The notes under the pieces are model-generated. The model was not told the origin of the DNA, searched no databases, and saw only the letters and a list, made by a program, of their open reading frames with translations. Positions 7,128 to 14,194 of a DNA stretch of 16,452 nt are shown here, piece after piece. The stretch is from the NCBI GenBank assembly GCA_963922935.1, contig CAWUKE010000030.1, positions 1 through 16,452 of the forward strand. Direction: 5' to 3'. This stretch comes from Litorimonas sp963922935. GTDB lineage: Bacteria > Pseudomonadota > Alphaproteobacteria > Caulobacterales > Maricaulaceae. The translations under genes and the position numbers were made by a program. Position 1 is the stretch's first letter. Each line of letters begins with the position of its first letter.

Positions 7128-7781
7128 TCACGCAGTCCCTACATCACCCGCATGGGCCGCGCCCCAATAATTATAAGAGAGAATGCGCGGCCCGGGAATA
7201 TACATTTCGTTCAGATCGACAAGGTTGAGACCCGCTCTGCGGAAAAGATCAGGAATATCGCGGTGCATATGACAACCGCCGGCGAACCGTGTCCAGATCG
7301 GGTCGAGCCGATTTTGCCAACGGGCAACCGCTTCGTCTGGCGCAAGGCCATGCTCGGTAAACAGGATTTGCCCACCCGGCTTTAAAATTCGCGCCATCTC
7401 CTTCAGGGCCGCTATGGGATCAGGAATAGTGCAAAGCGCATAGGTAATAACGACCGTGTCGGCATAGGCGGCTTCAATCGGCAGGCTCTCTCCGGACAGG
7501 CTGAGATGTTTGACCGGGAAGGCACACGCCGCCACGCGGTCTTGTGCCCGGGTCCACAAGGCTTCATCCGGATCTATGCCCGTGACAGAGTGGACTTTTT
7601 CAGGATCATAGAAAGGAAGGTTCAAACCAGAACCGATGCCGATTTCAACGATTTTGCCTTTGGCGCGTGGGATAATCTTGATGCGCTGTTTCTCCATGGG
7701 CCGGGCGCCACAGGCACAATCCAAAAGTCGCGGTAAAATATGCGTGCCGTAAAAGCCCATAGGGGGTTTTGGCACAGCCAT
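7128..7781 (-). CDS. Class I SAM-dependent methyltransferase, METTL7-like
   Basis: The 217-residue protein contains SAM motif I (VEIGIGSGLNLPFY, 45-58), an acidic residue ending the second strand (GIDPDE, Asp70), a motif around CTIPDP and the LKPGGQILFTEHG strand. WQNRLDPIWTRFAGGCHMHRD and a C-terminal PGPRILSYNYWGAA stretch are typical of the METTL7/UbiE-like branch whose eukaryotic members methylate thiols. The bacterial substrate is unknown. The enzyme is cytoplasmic. The ATG at 7781 gives the family-like N terminus; an internal ATG at residue 8 is an alternative, as neither has a strong ribosome site. It heads a minus-strand pair with the lipoprotein gene and is divergent from the AraC-family regulator, with 263 bp between. 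Confidence 0.85.
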   Translation of the reverse strand: MAVPKPPMGFYGTHILPRLLDCACGARPMEKQRIKIIPRAKGKIVEIGIGSGLNLPFYDPEKVHSVTGIDPDEALWTRAQDRVAACAFPVKHLSLSGESLPIEAAYADTVVITYALCTIPDPIAALKEMARILKPGGQILFTEHGLAPDEAVARWQNRLDPIWTRFAGGCHMHRDIPDLFRRAGLNLVDLNEMYIPGPRILSYNYWGAAHAGDVGTA

Positions 7782-7808
7782 GCGGAGTGTGGCGAGTCAA
7801 AACAAATA

Positions 7809-7837
7809 AGGTCGGACCCACGCTCTGGATCCGACCT
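7809..7837. repeat. Imperfect inverted repeat in the methyltransferase leader region
   Basis: AGGTCGGACCC (7809-7819) and GGATCCGACCT (7827-7837) pair with one mismatch around a 7-nt loop. On the minus strand the hairpin is followed by the T-rich TTATTTGTTT, 28 nt before the methyltransferase start codon. It could act as an attenuator or leader hairpin for that gene, or as an operator in the divergent control region. A terminator for a short unannotated minus-strand transcript is also possible, but the T-tract is interrupted. Confidence 0.45.
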
Positions 7838-7919
7838 AATTTAAGGGCGTTCGCCCCGAAACTGCCCCGTTTTCACGTCAATACGTGTGCTTAAATATAG
7901 CAAGTTTAGTGGCCGGAGT

Positions 7920-8006
7920 CTTGTCCGTCTCGACAAAGCGAACTTGTCCTTTTCAAATATAAATGTGATTTCTTGTCATTTTCCATGAGTATTTCTTGTC
8001 ATTTTC
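7920..8006 (+). promoter_or_regulatory. Array of four direct repeats, probable operator of the AraC-family gene
   Basis: Four copies of a 12-bp element with consensus CTTGTC[AC][GT]T[CT]TC begin at 7920, 7943, 7972 and 7995. The last two lie in exact 16-bp repeats (ATTTCTTGTCATTTTC at 7968-7983 and 7991-8006). Start-to-start spacings are 23, 29 and 23 bp, so each pair is about two helical turns apart. The array ends 38 nt before the ATG of the AraC-family gene. AraC-type regulators bind direct repeats of about this spacing, so I infer autoregulation, possibly with control of the divergent methyltransferase gene. Confidence 0.65.
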
Positions 8007-8030
8007 GAGGTTCTGCGTCATTTACGTGCA

Positions 8031-8039
8031 AGGGGAGAG
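8031..8039 (+). promoter_or_regulatory. Ribosome-binding site deciding the AraC-family start
   Basis: AGGGGAGAG lies 5 nt before the ATG at 8045. No comparable site precedes the in-frame upstream ATG at 7985, and the longest reading frame would run through the direct-repeat array. The shorter protein is therefore preferred. Confidence 0.75.
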
Positions 8040-8044
8040 ATTGC

Positions 8045-9139
8045 ATGTCTTTGCAGATGACGGCCTCGCACGGGTTTGCCCAGGCGTTGGTCGAGGCAAT
8101 GGATCAGGTGGGGTGGACTGCCAAAGCGGCACAGGCGGCTCTGAACGCGGCTCTGAACGCGGCTCGGGGCGAACGCATCAGCTCAGTGTCCCCATCAACC
8201 CTGCGACCAACTTTAAGAGCAGGGTCTCGCCTGTCTGTTTCCGCCCTCGAAGGGATGTTCGAGACGGGTATAAAGGCGACGGGCGATCCAACACTGCCTT
8301 TGCGCGCCGGACATCGTTTTCGTGTCTCTAGCTTTGGGCGAACGGGGGCGATCTATGCCTATGCGAATGATTTGCCAGATGTGATCATGCTGAACAGTCG
8401 CTATCAGCGTTTGGCCATTGATTTGGGAGAGATTTCTGAAGCCGCGCCCGATAAAGACACGCCACCGCGCATGGTGTTCCGTCCGCATATGTGTGATCCC
8501 GCCACTGGTTTGGCGTCACATCCGCATTGTGTCAGCATGTTGATGGGGGCCTATGTGACGGCCTATCGCTGGCTAAACTGGGGGTCTGGCGAAGAGTTGG
8601 TCGAAGTGGCCATTCCCATCACCCCCACGGCAAGCCTAGAAGACACAGCCCGTCAATTACTGCGTTGCCCGGTCAAATTCGGCGGACCTACTGGCTATTT
8701 GGCCTTTACGGAACGCGCCATGGCGACCCCCCTCACGACGGCCGATCCGGAAAAACGGGCGCTCAGTCTCTCTAAGCTCGATGATTTGCTAGGCGCAGAA
8801 AGGGGAAAAGAGAGCTTTCAGGCGGCGCTGCACGCGGCGATCCGCGGGGCGCTCGGTCATTCCACCGTCTCTATCGCGACTGTCGCAGTGCGGCTCGACC
8901 TCAGCGAGTCACAATTTCGGCGACAGCTGCGTGAACATGGCTGGACCTTTCGCGCCCAGACGGATGCCGTAAGGCAAGCGATCATGGCCGAACGTCATGC
9001 AGCGGGGGATAGTCTCGCGACCATTGCTCTCGCGTTAGGCTATAATGATCAAGCCGCGTTTAACCGGGCGGTTAGACGATGGTATGGCGTCGCACCGGGG
9101 CAATGGCATCCTGATATGAGTCTGCTAGAACCCCGCTAA
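8045..9139 (+). CDS. AraC-family transcriptional regulator with arabinose-binding-type N-terminal domain
   Basis: The protein has 364 residues. The N-terminal two thirds resemble the 'Arabinose_bd' sensing domain of the OruR/ArgR-like AraC subgroup, ending in LLRCPVKFGGPTGYLAFTERAMATPL, a segment typical of that group. The C-terminal ~100 residues contain two helix-turn-helix units: VAVRLDLSESQFRRQLREHG, then IALALGYNDQAAFNRAVRRWYGVAPGQW, the conserved AraC end. It is a cytoplasmic DNA-binding regulator whose ligand is unknown. The gene stands alone on its strand. Four direct repeats upstream (7920-8006) suggest autoregulation. Its 5' coding region carries a 12-bp tandem duplication (8135-8165) giving an ALNAALNA stretch. 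A 224-bp gap separates it from the next gene, and I see no clear terminator there. Confidence 0.88.
   Translation: MSLQMTASHGFAQALVEAMDQVGWTAKAAQAALNAALNAARGERISSVSPSTLRPTLRAGSRLSVSALEGMFETGIKATGDPTLPLRAGHRFRVSSFGRTGAIYAYANDLPDVIMLNSRYQRLAIDLGEISEAAPDKDTPPRMVFRPHMCDPATGLASHPHCVSMLMGAYVTAYRWLNWGSGEELVEVAIPITPTASLEDTARQLLRCPVKFGGPTGYLAFTERAMATPLTTADPEKRALSLSKLDDLLGAERGKESFQAALHAAIRGALGHSTVSIATVAVRLDLSESQFRRQLREHGWTFRAQTDAVRQAIMAERHAAGDSLATIALALGYNDQAAFNRAVRRWYGVAPGQWHPDMSLLEPR
8135..8165 (+). repeat. Tandem 12-bp repeat inside the AraC-family gene
   Basis: GCGGCTCTGAAC occurs twice in tandem, followed by a 7-base partial third copy. The unit length is a multiple of three, so it adds the residues ALNA in frame within the N-terminal helix region without disrupting the protein. 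It looks like a recent slippage duplication and could be length-variable between strains. Confidence 0.8.
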
Positions 9140-9349
9140 AGCGTCGAAAACGCGAAGACTGGCAAGGATGGTGAGGAAAAGCGCCTGCTGACCCTCAATA
9201 TGACGGCGCGCCAGTGTGACGTCCATCTGCTCTTCGCAATCTGGAGCTCACCGCTAAGCCTTTGTAAACCATGCGGCCTAAGTCGATGGAAACCTCTCCT
9301 GTGCAATAACATCGCGAGGATATCGCGGGCGCCACGTGCGACAGGGTCC

Positions 9350-9357
9350 AGGAGGAG
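9350..9357 (+). promoter_or_regulatory. Strong Shine-Dalgarno deciding a GTG start
   Basis: AGGAGGAG lies 6 nt before the GTG at 9364 and is the best Shine-Dalgarno seen in the window. It supports GTG as the start codon of the TadG-like gene, because no in-frame ATG follows at a suitable distance. Confidence 0.8.
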
Positions 9358-9363
9358 ACTTCG

Positions 9364-10863
9364 GTGCTAACAAAATTTCTAGCGAATAGGCGCGGTAATG
9401 TTGCGGGTGTTTTCGCTCTCAGCGCTTTTGTGATTATCGGCGGCATTGGCGCGGCGATCGATTTTCGTGGGGCAGCCAATCTGCGCTCTTCTTATCAGGA
9501 TATGGCCGATAGTGCAGTCCTTGCGGCGGCGCGGTCGCGGGACAGAACGCAAGCCGCTTGGACAAATGTCGCGAATAAGACTGTTGCTGAGATTGACTCG
9601 ACAGGCACCTCACCCACTGTAGGCACGGTCATATCAAGTGACAATAAACGGATTACCGTCAAAATTGGCGGCACTTATAACAACGTCTTTATGGGAATGT
9701 TTGGTAAAAAAACCGTCCCAATCACTGTGAGCGCCCAGTCGACTATCGAAGTGAATGAATTTGCCGAAATCGTCCTTGTTCTCGATACGACGCGGTCTAT
9801 GAATTATGATAATCGCCTGACGTCTCTGAAAAGCGCGGTTAACTCTTTCATCGATTTGGTCGAACGCCTGGATACCGATGATCGCGTCCGCATTTCCGTT
9901 ATTCCCTTTGGGGAATATTTGAATGTGGGCCTGTCGCAGCGCACCGAGGATTGGTTAGACGTCCCTGCAGATTGGACCGAGACCTTCCCCCAAAATTGTC
10001 GGATGGAACGGGGCCCTGTGACGGGTCAAACTTGTTCGACGGGCCTCACTCCGCCGCGCCCGGCCCAACCCGCCCAACCGGCGGAGCCTGCGCGGCCGGC
10101 CGAGTTCGGAACGTGTACAGATGATGGTGTGTCTTATACATGCCAGACACGGGGCCCTCGGGGCGCACGTCCCTACAGGCCAGCTGTGCCGGCGGACCCC
10201 GGGGGGCAGCCGGTCACCACTTGTTCGAATACGCGCGGTCCAGATCGTCAGGTCTGTACGACGCCTGCGCCAAAGCAACATGTCTGGAATGGCTGTGTGG
10301 GATCGCGTCGCAACAATTCTAATGAAGACTCGGACTATACGGCAGGTGAGCCGCGGGTTCCTGGCTTCCTAGACATGAATTGCGGCGATCCGATCCTGCC
10401 TTTGTCTGACAATATGACGTCTGTTCGCAAGGCTGTGGACAATCTGTCCGTGCATGGCGAGACTTACACGCCGCAAGGTCTGATTTGGGGTTACCGCATG
10501 TTGGAGCCGGGCGAGCCGTTCCCGCTAACCCGGCGGAATTCGGACGGATCCTTACCGCGCCGCATCATGATCTTCATGACGGATGGCCGGAATACACGGT
10601 CACGCAATGGCGAAAAGCATGACGGGACAGACCGCGATGACGCCGATCGCCTCTCCAAACGCATATGCGAGTCGATGCACGCAGAAGACAATTTTGAGCT
10701 TTATTCAGTGTCCTTCCGCGTGCTGGACTCGACAGCGAGGGACTTGATCAAGGATTGCGCATCAGAGCCAGGGTTTTACTATGATGCCGGCAACAATGCG
10801 GCTTTGATTAAGTCCTTTGAAGACATTGCTTACAGCTTGCTGTCGCCGCGCCTGACAAATTAG
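9364..10863 (+). CDS. TadG-like Flp pilus-assembly protein with von Willebrand factor A domain
   Basis: The protein has 499 residues and starts at GTG. The N terminus (RRGNVAGVFALSAFVIIGGIGAAIDF, about 9-34) is the TadE/TadG membrane anchor and prepilin-like segment. A VWA domain follows from about 134, with metal-site residues Asp141, Thr143 and Ser145 (DTTRS), Thr369 (ETYTP) and Asp407 (FMTDGRN), so the MIDAS looks complete. The bulk of the protein should be periplasmic or extracellular. TadG proteins take part in the Tad/Flp tight-adherence pilus system, but no other tad gene is visible here. Between about 212 and 340 an insertion breaks the VWA fold; it holds eight cysteines and a proline-rich stretch with repeated PAQPA/PAEPA units. 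It may be disulfide-bonded or wall-spanning. The gene stands alone upstream of a nitrilase. Confidence 0.85.
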   Translation: MLTKFLANRRGNVAGVFALSAFVIIGGIGAAIDFRGAANLRSSYQDMADSAVLAAARSRDRTQAAWTNVANKTVAEIDSTGTSPTVGTVISSDNKRITVKIGGTYNNVFMGMFGKKTVPITVSAQSTIEVNEFAEIVLVLDTTRSMNYDNRLTSLKSAVNSFIDLVERLDTDDRVRISVIPFGEYLNVGLSQRTEDWLDVPADWTETFPQNCRMERGPVTGQTCSTGLTPPRPAQPAQPAEPARPAEFGTCTDDGVSYTCQTRGPRGARPYRPAVPADPGGQPVTTCSNTRGPDRQVCTTPAPKQHVWNGCVGSRRNNSNEDSDYTAGEPRVPGFLDMNCGDPILPLSDNMTSVRKAVDNLSVHGETYTPQGLIWGYRMLEPGEPFPLTRRNSDGSLPRRIMIFMTDGRNTRSRNGEKHDGTDRDDADRLSKRICESMHAEDNFELYSVSFRVLDSTARDLIKDCASEPGFYYDAGNNAALIKSFEDIAYSLLSPRLTN

Positions 10864-10878
10864 CGATTTGAACAGACG

Positions 10879-10892
10879 GCCTGTTTGCAGGC
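10879..10892 (+). terminator. Weak hairpin after the TadG-like gene
   Basis: GCCTG (10879-10883), loop TTTG and CAGGC (10888-10892) form a perfect 5-bp hairpin 16 nt after the TadG-like stop codon. There is no T-tract, so it is at best a weak or Rho-assisted terminator. Confidence 0.25.
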
Positions 10893-10895
10893 TGG

Positions 10896-10921
10896 GCGCT
10901 AGTGGGAAATCCTGCTAGCGC
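10896..10921 (+). promoter_or_regulatory. Inverted repeat overlapping a -10-like box of the nitrilase gene
   Basis: GCGCTAG (10896-10902) and CTAGCGC (10915-10921) are exact inverse complements around 12 nt. The right arm lies within GCTAGCGC (10914-10921), which resembles the alphaproteobacterial -10 consensus and ends 6 nt before the nitrilase ATG. No convincing -35 box is seen. A leaderless promoter overlapped by an operator is the simplest reading. Confidence 0.45.
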
Positions 10922-10927
10922 GCTGCC

Positions 10928-11914
10928 ATGATCAAGCCGTCTTCTTCTTGCTTAGCTCAATCCTTGCGCGTTGCCATTGCGCAACTGGCCCCGGCCTTTC
11001 TTGACCGGGACGCGGGCGTTGAACAGATCGTTTCCGCGATTGAAGAGGCGGCCACACAGTCTGCCGACATGATCGTCTTTCCCGAAGGGCTTCTACCTGG
11101 CTATCCCTTTTGGTTGTCAGACGGCGACGGCGCACGATTTAATGATCCGCGCCAGAAAGCCCTGTTCGCCCACTATAGCGATCAGGCCGTCACGATAGAG
11201 GCGGGGCATTTGCAGCCTATTCAAGACGCACTGCGGACGGCCAATATGTGCGCCTGGCTCGGCATTATTGAACGCCCGCGCGACCGATCTGGCCATTCGC
11301 TTTATTGCGCCTTTGTTTTTATTGACGCGCAGGGCGTGATCCAATCCGTGCATCGCAAGCTGCAGCCGACCTATGAAGAGCGATTGGTCTGGAGCCCCGG
11401 TGACGGGGCCGGTCTGGTGACACATCGTGTGGGCGCCTTTACAGTCGGCGGTCTTAATTGCTGGGAAAATTGGATGCCCCTGCCGCGGGCCGCGCTCTAT
11501 GCACTGGGCGAAGATCTGCACATTGCTTGCTGGCCCGGTAATCGCCGGAACACAGAAGACTTAACGCCTGTGCTGGCGAAAGAAGGACGCTCTTACGTGA
11601 TTAGCGTGTGCGGTTTGATGCGTGACACGGATGTGCGGGACGATATGCCAGAGGCGGAATTAGTACGCCAGGCGGTCGGCGACATGCCCGCGAATGGCGG
11701 GTCCTGTGTCTGCGCGCCGGATGGCTCGTTTCTGATGGAACCCTGGGTCGGGGAAACCGGCCTGAAATATGTTGATCTAGACCCAGCGCGCGTGCGGGAA
11801 GAACGCCAGAATTTTGATCCTGCCGGCCATTATTCCCGCCCGGATGTGACCAAGCTTATCGTCGATCGAACCCGTCAAAGCACGCTGGACATCGCCCCCA
11901 CGAAAGGGGGGTGA
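10928..11914 (+). CDS. Nitrilase / carbon-nitrogen hydrolase family protein
   Basis: The 328-residue protein has the complete Glu-Lys-Cys triad of the nitrilase superfamily: Glu53 in IVFPEGLLPGYP, Lys144 in HRKLQPTYEE and Cys178 in GGLNCWENWMPL. The CWENWMPL form and the LRVAIAQLAPAF opening are those of branch-1 true nitrilases, so hydrolysis of an organic nitrile to a carboxylic acid and ammonia is the likely reaction; the substrate is unknown. The enzyme is cytoplasmic and probably forms spiral oligomers as family members do. The ATG at 10928 places the conserved start at a normal distance. There is no Shine-Dalgarno, and a GCTAGCGC box sits 6 nt upstream, which suggests a leaderless mRNA. 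It is 64 nt after the TadG-like gene and appears to have its own promoter. Confidence 0.9.
   Translation: MIKPSSSCLAQSLRVAIAQLAPAFLDRDAGVEQIVSAIEEAATQSADMIVFPEGLLPGYPFWLSDGDGARFNDPRQKALFAHYSDQAVTIEAGHLQPIQDALRTANMCAWLGIIERPRDRSGHSLYCAFVFIDAQGVIQSVHRKLQPTYEERLVWSPGDGAGLVTHRVGAFTVGGLNCWENWMPLPRAALYALGEDLHIACWPGNRRNTEDLTPVLAKEGRSYVISVCGLMRDTDVRDDMPEAELVRQAVGDMPANGGSCVCAPDGSFLMEPWVGETGLKYVDLDPARVREERQNFDPAGHYSRPDVTKLIVDRTRQSTLDIAPTKGG
11895..11910 (+). repeat. Short G:C hairpin at the 3' end of the nitrilase gene
   Basis: CCCCC, loop ACGAAA and GGGGG form a 5-bp G:C stem within the last codons of the nitrilase, followed by AT-rich but not T-rich sequence. It may weakly promote termination or protect the 3' end. 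It does not qualify as a clear intrinsic terminator. Confidence 0.25.
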
Positions 11915-11925
11915 ATAAATATTCA
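11912..11925. promoter_or_regulatory. AT-rich palindrome upstream of the DUF2853 gene
   Basis: TGAATA and TATTCA flank AA as perfect 6-bp arms. The palindrome overlaps the nitrilase TGA and lies 71 nt before the DUF2853 ATG, where an operator or upstream promoter element could be. It is AT-rich and short, so the evidence is weak. Confidence 0.25.
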
Positions 11926-11996
11926 TCTATGGTTCAGCGCCTGATCGCGACTTAGCTGTCCGTCGCTTTAAACCAAGCTACGGATGGGAGATTATC

Positions 11997-12341
11997 ATGA
12001 GCAAGCGTGAAGCGCTGATTGAAAAATATATTGAGCAAGTTGAAGGAAAGCTCGGCCTGAGCGTTGATGTCGATCTCTTGCGCAAAGTGACCATTGGCTG
12101 CGGCCCAACCATTTATCGCCGTGATAGCAGTACGGTTGCCGCGTCAGACCCGAAGGAAGTCGCGACGGTTAAACAGAACTTCCTGATTAAGAAATTAGGA
12201 TTGATCGACAATAAGCGCACCGATGAAGGTTTGCAGAAAATCCTCGATATGTATGGCGCAAAATGCCGGACAAAATATCGCGCGGTCGTCTATTATTTGC
12301 TGACAAAAGAATTTGGCCGGGAGTCTGTCTACGACAAGTAG
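11997..12341 (+). CDS. DUF2853 family protein
   Basis: This is a 114-residue, cytoplasmic, charged, mostly helical protein. It matches DUF2853 from end to end as I recall the family: the SKREALIEKY opening, KVTIGCGPTIYRRDSSTV in the middle, NFLIKKLGL and the closing KYRAVVYYLLTKEFGRES. Length is normal. The family is common in alphaproteobacteria and others and has no known function. The ATG is preceded by GGGAG (11985-11989) at 7-nt spacing, a good ribosome site. It appears to be a single-gene unit: an 82-nt gap separates it from the nitrilase and a strong terminator follows. Confidence 0.9.
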   Translation: MSKREALIEKYIEQVEGKLGLSVDVDLLRKVTIGCGPTIYRRDSSTVAASDPKEVATVKQNFLIKKLGLIDNKRTDEGLQKILDMYGAKCRTKYRAVVYYLLTKEFGRESVYDK

Positions 12342-12381
12342 AGGGGGCCAAATATGTGGGACCTAGCCTTAGCTGGGAAAG

Positions 12382-12427
12382 ATGCCCTCCGGCTGGAATA
12401 TCTCGGTCGGAGGGCATTAGTTTTTTT
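12382..12427 (+). terminator. Intrinsic terminator of the DUF2853 gene
   Basis: ATGCCCTCCG (12382-12391) and CGGAGGGCAT (12408-12417) form a perfect 10-bp GC-rich stem around 16 nt, followed by TAG and seven T residues. It starts 41 nt after the DUF2853 stop codon. It is the only textbook intrinsic terminator in the window. It lies just beyond the end of the convergent esterase gene, whose stop codon is at 12446. Confidence 0.9.
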
Positions 12428-12445
12428 AAGCGCGATAAATGCGGG

Positions 12446-14176
12446 TTATTCGGCGTAACTGGCCTTATGGTCTTCGGTCACGCGTGAGGTCTGTCGCGCT
12501 GTCAGTGTTTCCAAGCGCCGCATCAGCGGTTCTTCCAAGAGGTCGAGTTTTTCGCGCCTGACGCCGGTTTCCAGTTCCGTAATCGGCCGTCCCGTATTGG
12601 CGGAAAAATGCATCCATTGATCGCCAGACTGTTGCGGCCAGTTTGGCAGATTGTCACCGTTCGGATTGCCGTTTCGGGCAAAGTTCGCCCAATAGCTCAT
12701 CATGGTTTCTGTGAGGGCAGCATCGTCTTCTGTTAGACCCAAAACTTCTTCATGGCTGTCGAAAACAAAGGGAATTTCAGCGGCATGAAAGGCGCCAATC
12801 GTTTGCTTGTCTGACGGCGGGACGCGGGACCAGAAATAGGTCCAACTGGGCTGGCCCGTGGCGGCGTTCTGGCGCGCGGCATAGCGGATATTCACGCCAA
12901 AGATTTCATCGCCCATCCACTGTGTGCCATGTTTGTCCCAATCCTCATGCAGTGGATAAAGTTCAAGCAGGCGATCCGCCCCGTTCGGGAATTCTTGCTG
13001 GAGACCTGCCAGAATTTCCTCACGCGGTCCCGGTTCGATTTCTTTCTGATAGATACTCGGCTGCCGCTCATCAGGAAAGAACAGCGTGCCTTCATCAGCA
13101 TTATAGCCCGCCAGCATCGGCACGGCATTGATCTGTCCGGTCTTGAACGCGACGCCAACATTGAGCGGGAAGACAACCCCGTCGCGCACATGGTGGAAGG
13201 CCTCGTCCGCGAGCGGCGGTAGATTATCGCGGATCATTTCCGCGGGCAAAGCGCGCAGCTCTGCCGCGGTCGCATTATCAAGCCCCAGGGCTTCGGCGAC
13301 GCGCACCCCATTGGCATGCCCTTCCGGCCAGCCTTGGCCGTCACCTTCCAGTTGACTCAGGTGATAGGTCGACGCGCCGGATTGTAGGATAGCGCGGTGA
13401 AACAGGCCTTCGGCGAGCGGCGTGGCCATCAGTTCCGTGACGGACCAGGCGCCTGCGCTTTCGCCAAAGATCGTCACGTTGTCCGGATTGCCGCCATAGG
13501 CGCTGATATTCTCGCGAACCCATTTTAGGGCTGCGATCTGATCCAGCGTGCCATAATTACCCGACACGCCGCGCGGATCATCGGCGGAGAGCGCAGGATG
13601 AGACATATAGCCAAAGGCGCCCAAGCGGTAATTGATCGTCACCAGAACCACGCCTTGCTCCGGCAGGGCATTGGCCTGGTAATAGGAAAAATCGCCCGAC
13701 CCGAATTGATGCCCGCCGCCATGGATCCAGACCATGACGGGCAGGTCTTGCGCGTCCACAGGTGTGCGAACATTCAGGTAGAGACAATCCTCGCTCATCG
13801 GCGAGGGCTCTTGTGCGGCGACAACGCGTTTAATCGCAAAGCTCTTCACTGCGCTCAAACCATGCCCATCGATAAGCCGATTGAAAAAACCGTCTTCTGT
13901 TCCGATCGGCTGCATGCAGCGCGCGCCAAACTGGCTGGCGTCACGTGTCTCTGACCAGTTAGCGGCGGGCTCCGGCGCCGCCCAGCGTAAGTCCCCGACG
14001 GGCGGAGCCGCAAAAGGCAGGCCATTATAGCTCGCGATCTGTGCGCTCTCCGCGCTCAACACGCCCTGCACCGGCCCTTGCGGCGTCTGCAGAATGTCAG
14101 TCGGCTCCAATTCTGGCGGCGCACTGGAACAGGCCGCGAGCAGGAGTGTGGTGGTGAGGAGGAGAGGGCGTAGCAT
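12446..14176 (-). CDS. Type B carboxylesterase, predicted lipoprotein
   Basis: The precursor has 576 residues. The first 16 are a lipoprotein signal ending in LAAC with the lipid-modified Cys16, so the enzyme is probably anchored in the envelope. Family landmarks are in order: EDCLYLNV (129-136), the oxyanion loop HGGGHQFGSG (152-161), the nucleophile Ser240 in FGESAGAWS, a probable acid Glu362 in NADEG and His464 in GAFHAAEIPF. It should hydrolyse carboxylic esters; the substrate is unknown. The ATG at 14176 was chosen because it gives the signal peptide at once, although no strong ribosome site is seen. It lies 18 nt downstream of the nitroreductase stop codon on the same strand, so the two are probably one operon. 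It converges with the DUF2853 gene. Confidence 0.92.
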   Translation of the reverse strand: MLRPLLLTTTLLLAACSSAPPELEPTDILQTPQGPVQGVLSAESAQIASYNGLPFAAPPVGDLRWAAPEPAANWSETRDASQFGARCMQPIGTEDGFFNRLIDGHGLSAVKSFAIKRVVAAQEPSPMSEDCLYLNVRTPVDAQDLPVMVWIHGGGHQFGSGDFSYYQANALPEQGVVLVTINYRLGAFGYMSHPALSADDPRGVSGNYGTLDQIAALKWVRENISAYGGNPDNVTIFGESAGAWSVTELMATPLAEGLFHRAILQSGASTYHLSQLEGDGQGWPEGHANGVRVAEALGLDNATAAELRALPAEMIRDNLPPLADEAFHHVRDGVVFPLNVGVAFKTGQINAVPMLAGYNADEGTLFFPDERQPSIYQKEIEPGPREEILAGLQQEFPNGADRLLELYPLHEDWDKHGTQWMGDEIFGVNIRYAARQNAATGQPSWTYFWSRVPPSDKQTIGAFHAAEIPFVFDSHEEVLGLTEDDAALTETMMSYWANFARNGNPNGDNLPNWPQQSGDQWMHFSANTGRPITELETGVRREKLDLLEEPLMRRLETLTARQTSRVTEDHKASYAE

Positions 14177-14194
14177 AATGTTTATACGGGTGGA

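Noticed and set aside
7792..7798. TTGACTC on the minus strand as a -35 box for the methyltransferase
   Set aside because: It is only about 10 nt from the ATG and no -10 box follows at a usable distance before the gene starts.
7871..7878. TTTCACGT, half of a parS-like palindrome
   Set aside because: The second half does not match (about 10 of 16 positions overall), so it is not a credible ParB site.
7973..8044. Upstream start for the AraC-family protein
   Set aside because: It would translate the direct-repeat array and has no ribosome site; AGGGGAGAG directly before 8045 decides for the shorter protein.
9254..9269. CtrA-like CTAA-N7-TAAAC before the TadG-like gene
   Set aside because: Two mismatches from the consensus in a short motif is too weak, though CtrA control of pilus genes is known in Caulobacter.
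9140..9363. Possible small gene or terminator between the AraC-family and TadG-like genes
   Set aside because: No frame with a credible start, ribosome site and composition was found, and no stem with a T-tract; only the Shine-Dalgarno at its end is supported.
12951..12959. DnaA-box-like sequence (TTATCCACT on the minus strand)
   Set aside because: It is a single copy with one mismatch inside the esterase coding region, with no cluster or AT-rich unwinding region; it is not evidence for oriC here.
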